Source of the DNA: Hymenobacter aerophilus DSM 13606
GTDB lineage: Bacteria > Bacteroidota > Bacteroidia > Cytophagales > Hymenobacteraceae
Assembly (NCBI RefSeq): GCF_000382225.1
Contig: NZ_KB907830.1
Span: 1-39,967 of the forward strand
Reading direction: 5' to 3'
DNA: 39,967 bases
Made by a program: the position numbers and the translations under genes. This document shows, in pieces, positions 34,569-39,967 of the stretch (position 1 is its first letter; the number at the start of each line of letters is the position of its first letter). The notes beneath the pieces were generated by a model. That model was not told where the DNA came from, did no database searches, and saw nothing but the letters and a program-made list of their open reading frames with translations.

Positions 34569-36500
34569 ATGCATTTTCGTTTCGCGCTTTGTGCGCTGGT
34601 TGTGTGGGCAAGCGGGCTGCTGGCGGCCGGAGCCCAGGTGATTCCGCCGCCCATGAAACAGGCGCCCACGGCCCCCAAGGCCGGGGTGGCGCTGCCGGCG
34701 CCCACCAAAGCCCAGGATTCGGCCCGCTCCGAAAACCTGGTGTCCGACACCAAAGTGCTGCGCCGCATCGACTCGCTGAGGCGGGCCAACACCGGCCGGC
34801 TCGAAGAAATCCAGGCCGAGCTGCTGACGCTCAAAAGCGGCTCGGCCGACAAGCGCCGCGAGCGGGAACTGGTGACCGAGCTCGATGCGCTGCGCCGGGT
34901 CGATTCGTTGCGCAAGGCCCGCTCGCGCCGCTACATCGACTCGCTGAAGGTGAATGCCAAGGGCTTCCCGGTAGTGCCGCACGACGATACGCTGTTCTAC
35001 GTGTACACCAAGCTGGGGCCGTTTTCGCCCCAGGAGCGCGCCCAACTCACGGAGGAAAAAATCAAGCGCCTCGAAAAAGCCGCCTTCTTCAGCCCCGACT
35101 CGCTGCGCATCTACCCCTCGGAGCAGAGCACCGATTTGATGTACGGCGAGCAGGTGCTGCAAAGCATCAGCGAAAACGACGCGCTCTGGCACAACGTGAG
35201 CCGCGACTCGCTGGCCCGCCTGCACCGGGCGCGCATTATTGAGGCCGTGGTGCAGTACAAGGCGCAGAACAGCCTGCTGAATAAAGCCAAGGAAATCGGC
35301 CTGACGCTGCTCGTGCTCATCGTGCTGTACTTCACGGTGAAGTATATTCTGGTGTTTTTCAGGTGGGTGGGGCTGAAGCTGGCTTCCAAGGAAGGCACCT
35401 GGTTCAAGGGCATCAAGTTCGGCAACTACGAATTCTTCAACGAGCAGCGCCAGCTCAGCTCGGTGCTGCTGCTGGTTACGGTGCTGAAATGGATAGTCGT
35501 GCTGCTGGCTATTTACCTGGTGCTGCCCGTGGTGTTCAGCATCTTCCCCGGCACCCAGGACATTGCCGATACGCTGCTGGGCTACATTTTCAACCCGCTC
35601 AAGCGCATTGCGCTGGCCTTCTGGAACTACCTGCCCAACCTGTTCACCATCATCGTGATTGTGGCCGTGTTCCGCTACGTGCTCAAGGCCATTTTCTCGG
35701 TGAAGGAGGAAATCCGGGCCGGCAACCTTACCATCGAGGGCTTTTACCCCGACTGGGCCAACCCCACCTACCAGATTGTGCGGGTGCTGGTGTGGGCCTT
35801 CGCGCTGGTCGTGATTTTCCCGTATCTGCCGGGCTCCGATTCGCCGGTGTTTCAGGGCGTATCGGTGTTTCTGGGTTTCCTGTTCACGTTCGGCTCGGCC
35901 GGCTCGCTCTCCAACATCGTGGCCGGGCTGGTGCTGACCTACATGCGGGCCTACAAGCTGGGCGACCGGGTGAAAATCGGCGACGTGACGGGCGACATCG
36001 TGGAGAAAACCCTGCTCGTGACCCGCATCCGCACCGTCAAAAACGAGGAGATTACGATTCCCAATTCCTCGGTGATGAGCTCCTACACCACCAACTACTC
36101 CACCGTGGCGCCCACGCTGGGCCTGATTATGCACACCGGCGTCACCATCGGCTACGACGTACCCTGGCCCCAGGTGCACCAGTTGCTGCTGGCCGCCGCC
36201 GTCGATGCCGACGTGCTCACCGAGCCCGCCCCGTTCGTGCTCCAGACCAGCCTCGACGACTGGTACGTGGCCTACGAGCTCAACTTTTATACCCACGCCG
36301 CCAACCAGCAGGCCCGCATCTACTCGCGCATCCACCAAAACATCCAGGACCGCTTCAACGAGGCCGGCGTCGAAATTATGTCGCCCCACTACCGCGCCGT
36401 GCGCGACGGCAGCCAGACGACCATTCCGGCCGATTACCTGCCGAAGGATTACGAGGCCCCCAGGTTCCGGGTCGAGAACTCGCAAGGGGAGAAGGAATGA
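34569..36500 (+). CDS. MscS-family mechanosensitive ion channel with large N-terminal region
   Basis: The protein has 643 residues. A signal peptide (HFRFALCALVVWASGLLAAGAQ) precedes about 200 residues of charged helical periplasmic sequence (VLRRIDSLRRANTGRLEEIQ). Several membrane helices follow (GLTLLVLIVLYFTVKYILVF, then LNLFTIIVIVAVFRYVLKAI-like spans). The MscS pore and beta domain are recognised by GSAGSLSNIVAGLVLTYMRA, YKLGDRVKIGDVTGDIVEK and NEEITIPNSSVMSS. It should open under membrane tension and release solutes on hypo-osmotic shock. I chose ATG 34569 rather than the upstream GTG 34542, because it begins a clean signal peptide. A long hairpin follows the stop. Confidence 0.92.
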   Translation: MHFRFALCALVVWASGLLAAGAQVIPPPMKQAPTAPKAGVALPAPTKAQDSARSENLVSDTKVLRRIDSLRRANTGRLEEIQAELLTLKSGSADKRRERELVTELDALRRVDSLRKARSRRYIDSLKVNAKGFPVVPHDDTLFYVYTKLGPFSPQERAQLTEEKIKRLEKAAFFSPDSLRIYPSEQSTDLMYGEQVLQSISENDALWHNVSRDSLARLHRARIIEAVVQYKAQNSLLNKAKEIGLTLLVLIVLYFTVKYILVFFRWVGLKLASKEGTWFKGIKFGNYEFFNEQRQLSSVLLLVTVLKWIVVLLAIYLVLPVVFSIFPGTQDIADTLLGYIFNPLKRIALAFWNYLPNLFTIIVIVAVFRYVLKAIFSVKEEIRAGNLTIEGFYPDWANPTYQIVRVLVWAFALVVIFPYLPGSDSPVFQGVSVFLGFLFTFGSAGSLSNIVAGLVLTYMRAYKLGDRVKIGDVTGDIVEKTLLVTRIRTVKNEEITIPNSSVMSSYTTNYSTVAPTLGLIMHTGVTIGYDVPWPQVHQLLLAAAVDADVLTEPAPFVLQTSLDDWYVAYELNFYTHAANQQARIYSRIHQNIQDRFNEAGVEIMSPHYRAVRDGSQTTIPADYLPKDYEAPRFRVENSQGEKE

Positions 36501-36521
36501 GCAGGGAGGGGCAAAACCCGC

Positions 36522-36610
36522 CTGTCATCCTGAGCTTGCGAAGTACCTATACAGAAGGTAACTTCACATAATAGCTTCTATATAGGTCCTTCGCAAGCTC
36601 AGGATGACAG
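36522..36610. repeat. Long hairpin of the CTGTCATCCTGAGC family after the MscS gene
   Basis: Arms 36522-36557 and 36575-36610 pair with two mismatches. The left arm begins CTGTCATCCTGAGCTTGCG and the loop is 17 nt. It lies 21 bp after the MscS stop and upstream of the ClC gene, consistent with a 3'-end structure. Confidence 0.9.
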
Positions 36611-36717
36611 AACGGTTCACATTTCCTCATCCGCACTTCACCCAAAATGACTGACCTTTGCGGCGAACCATTATTTCGCACGCATAGCTGCCGTTTGGAG
36701 CAGCCGCGCCCCTTTGC

Positions 36718-38142
36718 ATGATACACGCGCTGGATAGAATCAGGAAGCAGCTCAAGCACCGCTTCGACGCCATTGATAACATCCACCTCAAACGCGACCT
36801 GCTGAATGCCCTGCCGTTTTGGGTGGGCGCCTTTATTACGGGCCTCGTGGCCGTGCTGTATGCCAAGCTGTTTGCCTGGGCCGAGGCCGGCACGCGCTAC
36901 CTCTACCACTACTCGGCCGAGTCGAAGTGGTGGTTTGTGCTGCTCACGCCGCTGTGCTTTCTGGTGGGCTGGTGGCTGGTGAACCGCTTTGCGCCGTTTG
37001 CGCGGGGCAGCGGCATTCCGCAGGTCACGGCGGCCATCGACCTATCCAACCCCCGCCACAACTACAAAGTCAACCAACTGCTGAGCATGCGGGTGCTGGG
37101 CATCAAGGTGCTCAGCTCGCTGGTGGCGGTGCTGGGCGGCGGCATAGTCGGCCGCGAGGGGCCTACCATCCAGATTTCGGCGGCCATTTTCCGGCAGGTG
37201 AACCGCTGGCTGCCGGGCTGGTACCCCAAAATCTCCAAGCGCAACATGATTATCACGGGGGCGGCGGCCGGGCTGGCCTCGGCCTTCAACACGCCGCTGG
37301 GCGGTATCGTGTTTGCCATCGAAGAGCTCACGCGCACCCACCTCAACTTCTTTAAGTCGGCGCTGCTCACGGGCGTTATCATTGCCGGCCTCACGGCCCT
37401 CAACCTGCTCGGGCCCTACCTCTACCTGGGCTACCCGCGCCTCGACAACATTCCCATCTGGATGATTTTCGTGGTGATGCTGGTGGCCGTTATCGGCGGG
37501 TTTGCGTCCAGCGGCATGGGCGAGGCCATCCTGTTCATTATGCGGCGCAAGGAGCGGCTCACGTCCAGCGTCGAGAAGATGGTGTTTCCGCTGGTGTGCG
37601 GGCTAGCCATTGCCCTGCTGGCCATTCTGGTAGATGAGCGGATGCTGGGTTCGGGCAAGGAAATCATGCTCGACACGCTGTTTACCGAGCACAAGCACCT
37701 GGCCTGGTACATCCCGGTGCTGCGGATTCTGGGCTCCATTCTCTCGTTCAGCACGGGCGTGGCGGGCGGCATTTTCGCGCCCGCCCTCGGGGCCGGAGCC
37801 AGCATCGGGGCCGTGGTGGCCGGCTGGATGTACCTCTCCGATACGGCCACCAACCTGCTGGTGCTCTGCGGCATGGTGGGCTTCCTGACCGGCATCACGC
37901 GCAGCCCCTTTACCTCCTCGATTCTGGTGATTGAGATGACCAACAGCCACAACATCATCTTCTACCTGATGCTCACGGCGCTGCTCTCCAACCTGGTGTC
38001 GAGTCTGGTCAACCGCCACGGCTTCTACGACCAGCTCAAGAGCCTGTACATCCTCGAAATCCACCGCTCGGAAACCCAGCGCCGGCCAGTGCGGGAAAAG
38101 CAGGAGGAGGAGGAAGTGGGAGAGAAGAAGAAAAGGGAGTAA
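36718..38142 (+). CDS. ClC-family chloride channel or H+/Cl- antiporter
   Basis: This is a 474-residue membrane protein with the ClC selectivity motifs in order: GSGIPQ, GREGPTIQ with the gating glutamate E147, and GGIFAPALGAGASIG. ITGAAAGLASAFNTPLGGIVFAIEEL is also diagnostic. There is no CBS domain. The C-terminus is a short charged tail (EEEEVGEKKKRE). It moves chloride across the inner membrane and, with the gating glutamate kept, may exchange protons. It lies next to the MscS channel on the same strand, but a hairpin separates them. Both could serve osmotic or acid stress. Confidence 0.95.
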   Translation: MIHALDRIRKQLKHRFDAIDNIHLKRDLLNALPFWVGAFITGLVAVLYAKLFAWAEAGTRYLYHYSAESKWWFVLLTPLCFLVGWWLVNRFAPFARGSGIPQVTAAIDLSNPRHNYKVNQLLSMRVLGIKVLSSLVAVLGGGIVGREGPTIQISAAIFRQVNRWLPGWYPKISKRNMIITGAAAGLASAFNTPLGGIVFAIEELTRTHLNFFKSALLTGVIIAGLTALNLLGPYLYLGYPRLDNIPIWMIFVVMLVAVIGGFASSGMGEAILFIMRRKERLTSSVEKMVFPLVCGLAIALLAILVDERMLGSGKEIMLDTLFTEHKHLAWYIPVLRILGSILSFSTGVAGGIFAPALGAGASIGAVVAGWMYLSDTATNLLVLCGMVGFLTGITRSPFTSSILVIEMTNSHNIIFYLMLTALLSNLVSSLVNRHGFYDQLKSLYILEIHRSETQRRPVREKQEEEEVGEKKKRE

Positions 38143-38200
38143 GCAAAAGTGTTTGAATAGCGTATCTTGCTGGCATTCTGTTTGGTTAGCTACTCTGTCC

Positions 38201-38560
38201 ATGCGCGGCCTCAACAAAGTAACCCTGATCGGGAATCTGGGTAAAGACCCGGAAATTTCTGTGCTGGAAGGCAACGTGGCCGTGGCGAAATTCTCGCTGG
38301 CCACGTCGGAAACCTACCGCGACAAAAGTGGCCAGCCTCACACCAGCACCGACTGGCACAACATCGTGCTCTGGCGCGGCCTGGCCGAGCTGGCCCAGGC
38401 CTACCTGCGCCGGGGCAGCTTAGTGTACGTGGAGGGCAAGCTCAAAACCCGCCACTACGACGATGCGGCCGGCCAGCGCCACTACGTAACGGAGGTAATA
38501 GGGGAGCAGGTGTTGATGCTGGACAAGAAAACCGGCCCCGCCCCGCCCACGCAGCCATGA
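38201..38560 (+). CDS. ssb: Short single-stranded DNA-binding protein
   Basis: This is a 119-residue OB-fold SSB. NKVTLIGNLGKDPEI, AKFSLATSETYRDKSGQ, TDWHNIVLWRGLAELAQAYL and GSLVYVEGKLKTRHYDD are the standard order. It ends after LMLDKKTGPAPPTQP and lacks both the long linker and the acidic DDDIPF-type tip that recruits replication proteins. It is therefore probably an accessory copy rather than the housekeeping SSB. ATG 38201 is chosen because homology starts there. The stop overlaps the start of the recombinase gene by four bases (ATGA), which implies translational coupling and a joint function. Confidence 0.92.
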   Translation: MRGLNKVTLIGNLGKDPEISVLEGNVAVAKFSLATSETYRDKSGQPHTSTDWHNIVLWRGLAELAQAYLRRGSLVYVEGKLKTRHYDDAAGQRHYVTEVIGEQVLMLDKKTGPAPPTQP

Positions 38561-39642
38561 CGACGGCCGTTTCATTGCGGCTGCGCGCAGACCGGACCGA
38601 GTTTCAGGTGTTCTTTCCTTATTCGGATGCGGCTATCCGGGGGGCGCTGCTGGCGGCGGGGGTGCAGTATAGCGCCGCCGCCCGGGGCTACGTGCTGCCG
38701 GCCACGCCCGAAGCCGTGGCGCCCCTGCGCCTGGCGTGCCAGCAGCTGGGCGTACCACTGCACCTGCCCATGGTGCCGGCACTGGCCGCCACGCCACCGC
38801 CGCCCACGCCGCAGCAAGCCGTGCTCAACCGCTATGCCCAACATATAGTGCTGAAACGCTATAGTCCGGCCACCCTTAAAAACTACCGCACCGCATTTCA
38901 GCAGTTTCTGCTGCACCATGCCCCACGCCTGCCCCTGGACCTGACGCGCCAGGAACTACTCGACTACCTGGCCGGGCGGGTGGCGGCCGGCATTTCGGAA
39001 GCCTACCAGAATCTGCTCATCAACGCCATTAAATTCTACTACGAACAGGTGGAAGGGCAGCCCCGGCAATACTACGCCGTGCCCCGGCCCAAACAGCCGC
39101 TTACCAACCCCAAAGTACTGGCCCGGGAAGAGGTGCGGGCGCTGCTGGCGGGCACCGAGAACCTTAAGCATCGGGCCATGCTGATGCTGGCCTATGGTCT
39201 GGGCCTGCGCCTGGGCGAAGTACTGGCCCTCACGCCGCCCGACATTGACAGCAAGCGAATGGCCTTATATGTGCGGGCAGGGAAGGGCAAAAAAGACCGT
39301 GATTTGCCCTTGCCCGAGAGTTTGCTACATTTACTCCGAGAGCAATACCGGCAATTTCGGCCCGTTACGTTTCTCTTCGAGGGCCTGCAGCCCGGCGAGC
39401 CGTACAGCGCCCGCAGCCTGCAACTGGTGGTGAAGCAGGCAGCGGCCCGGGCCGGAATCAGCCGGCCCGTAACCTTGCATATGCTTCGCCACTCGTATGC
39501 CACGCATCTGCTGGAAGCCGGCACGGACATCCGAATCATTCAGGATCTGCTCGGCCACAGCAGCATCAAAACCACCGAAATCTACACCCATGTTGCGCAA
39601 CATAATCGCCCCGCATCCCCTCTCGACAGCCTGGGCCTGTAA
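38557..39642 (+). CDS. Tyrosine recombinase with extra N-terminal domain
   Basis: The protein has 361 residues. Residues 1-70 (FQVFFPYSDAAIRGALLAAG, then GYVLPATPE) resemble the small domain seen before some Bacteroidota integrases and in HARP-like proteins, but the usual Trp is missing. A SAM-like core-binding domain follows (KRYSPATLKNYRTAFQQFLL). The catalytic domain has R218 (YGLGLRLGE), the GKGKKDR beta-hairpin lysine, H308 and R311 (LHMLRHSYATHLLE), H334 (LLGHSS) and nucleophile Y343 (IYTHV). All residues for strand cleavage are present. The catalytic part is closer to XerD/IntI-type enzymes than to phage integrases. It is coupled to ssb by overlap and precedes an IS630-like element. 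Confidence 0.93.
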   Translation: MTTAVSLRLRADRTEFQVFFPYSDAAIRGALLAAGVQYSAAARGYVLPATPEAVAPLRLACQQLGVPLHLPMVPALAATPPPPTPQQAVLNRYAQHIVLKRYSPATLKNYRTAFQQFLLHHAPRLPLDLTRQELLDYLAGRVAAGISEAYQNLLINAIKFYYEQVEGQPRQYYAVPRPKQPLTNPKVLAREEVRALLAGTENLKHRAMLMLAYGLGLRLGEVLALTPPDIDSKRMALYVRAGKGKKDRDLPLPESLLHLLREQYRQFRPVTFLFEGLQPGEPYSARSLQLVVKQAAARAGISRPVTLHMLRHSYATHLLEAGTDIRIIQDLLGHSSIKTTEIYTHVAQHNRPASPLDSLGL

Positions 39643-39709
39643 CGCTACTAGTTTCGCTTATATCGCTACCTGCCGACATATAGCGGTTTCGTGAACATCT
39701 AGCCCATCT
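39643..39709. other. Short non-coding junction between recombinase and IS630-like transposase
   Basis: This is 67 bp of lower G+C content with related words (TTATATCGC, ACATATAGCGG). The outer end of the IS630-like element should lie here, flanked by a TA, but I could not identify its inverted repeat without the other end. Confidence 0.4.
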
Positions 39710-39967
39710 TTACGCTTGTGCGACGTGATAGCCGCAGTGGTTGAACCACCCGAGCGCATCAGCGCTGGTAATCCAGTTGACGGCCTCTTGCAGCGCGTCG
39801 ATTAACGCCTCGCGGGTGCGGGCCTGTGCCGCCCGTAGCTTGGTTTTGAGCTTGCTCCAAGCCTGCTCGACGGGGGTGAAGTCGGGCGAGTAGGGCGGCA
39901 GAAACAGCAGTTCCACGCCCCGCCCGGCTAGCCACTGTTTTACCCCACTAAGTTTATGGGCCGATGC
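39650..39967 (-). mobile_element. IS630-like insertion sequence, one end
   Basis: It includes the transposase C-terminus and a short 3' end. The left boundary is approximate and was set only by the recombinase stop and the transposase stop. Confidence 0.5.
39710..39967 (-). CDS. IS630-family transposase, C-terminal part (runs off the right edge)
   Basis: Reading the minus strand from the window edge gives 85 residues and a stop. The peptide starts ASAHKLSGVKQWLAGRGVE and continues with LLFLPPYSPDFTPVEQAWSK. The LPPYSPDxxPxExxWxxLK motif with its glutamate is the C-terminal signature of IS630/Tc1-type DDE transposases, and the ASAHK preceding it is the end of the DNASAHK second-Asp motif, whose Asp lies outside the window. 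The open frame continues beyond 39967, so whether the gene is intact cannot be told. Confidence 0.88.
   Translation of the reverse strand, partial: ASAHKLSGVKQWLAGRGVELLFLPPYSPDFTPVEQAWSKLKTKLRAAQARTREALIDALQEAVNWITSADALGWFNHCGYHVAQA

Noticed and set aside
34551..36485. Long open frame (644 codons) on the minus strand
   Set aside because: It is antisense to the MscS channel gene, with a His/Gln/Val-rich composition and no motif.

Overview
The window reads as chromosomal DNA of a G+C-rich Bacteroidota, most likely a Hymenobacter-like member of the Cytophagales. The grounds are the gene content, the near absence of Shine-Dalgarno sequences, and boxes of the Bacteroidota -7 type (TAnnTTTG) upstream of several genes. 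The assignment rests on pattern recognition, not on a database search.

Layout. The left edge (1-288) is the end of an IS982-like insertion sequence. A CPBP membrane protease follows (331-1206). From 11491 down to 1203 on the minus strand runs a surface-glycan locus: pseB, pseC, an SpsF-type cytidylyltransferase, a pseG-pseH fusion, pseI, a GT-B glycosyltransferase, a polysaccharide-deacetylase-like protein and a Wzx-type flippase. On the far side of pseB lie a FkbH-like/SGNH-like hybrid protein (11721-13556) and a GT4 glycosyltransferase (13670-14986). Together these can make CMP-pseudaminic acid from UDP-GlcNAc, transfer and modify it, and export a glycan. From 15191 to 20515 come a coiled-coil protein with five 21-bp repeats, ffh, an NFACT-domain protein, a cupin, an MBL-fold hydrolase and a CheY-like regulator. 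A 1387-residue cytoplasmic hybrid kinase with a C-terminal HPt domain (20581-24744) probably feeds that regulator. Next are another glycosyltransferase, miaA, a vanadium-haloperoxidase-like lipoprotein, pfkA, a TerB-like protein and a class III aminotransferase. A sigma factor/anti-sigma candidate/LTxxQ module, a beta-barrel protein, an MscS channel and a ClC channel follow. The right end holds ssb overlapping a tyrosine recombinase (38201-39642) and a partial IS630-type transposase (39710-39967).

No stretch longer than 300 bases lacks a gene or mobile-element sequence. No rRNA, tRNA or CRISPR array was seen. Most intergenic gaps hold one of two repeat classes. The first is long hairpins with arms like TGTCATYCTGAGCGAAG, some with a shared loop. 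The second is blocks of 7-9 bp degenerate words (GGAATTA, AGCTAAC, GTGAGAAG, GTGAAATG, AATCAGCG, AATGTG, AATTCAT), usually two blocks per gap in inverted orientation. The word blocks frequently supply the last codons and the stop codon of the neighbouring gene. I consider these repeats, the Cys-containing FkbH/SGNH-like hybrid and the ssb-recombinase pair the least explained parts of the window. I saw no recognisable anti-phage system.
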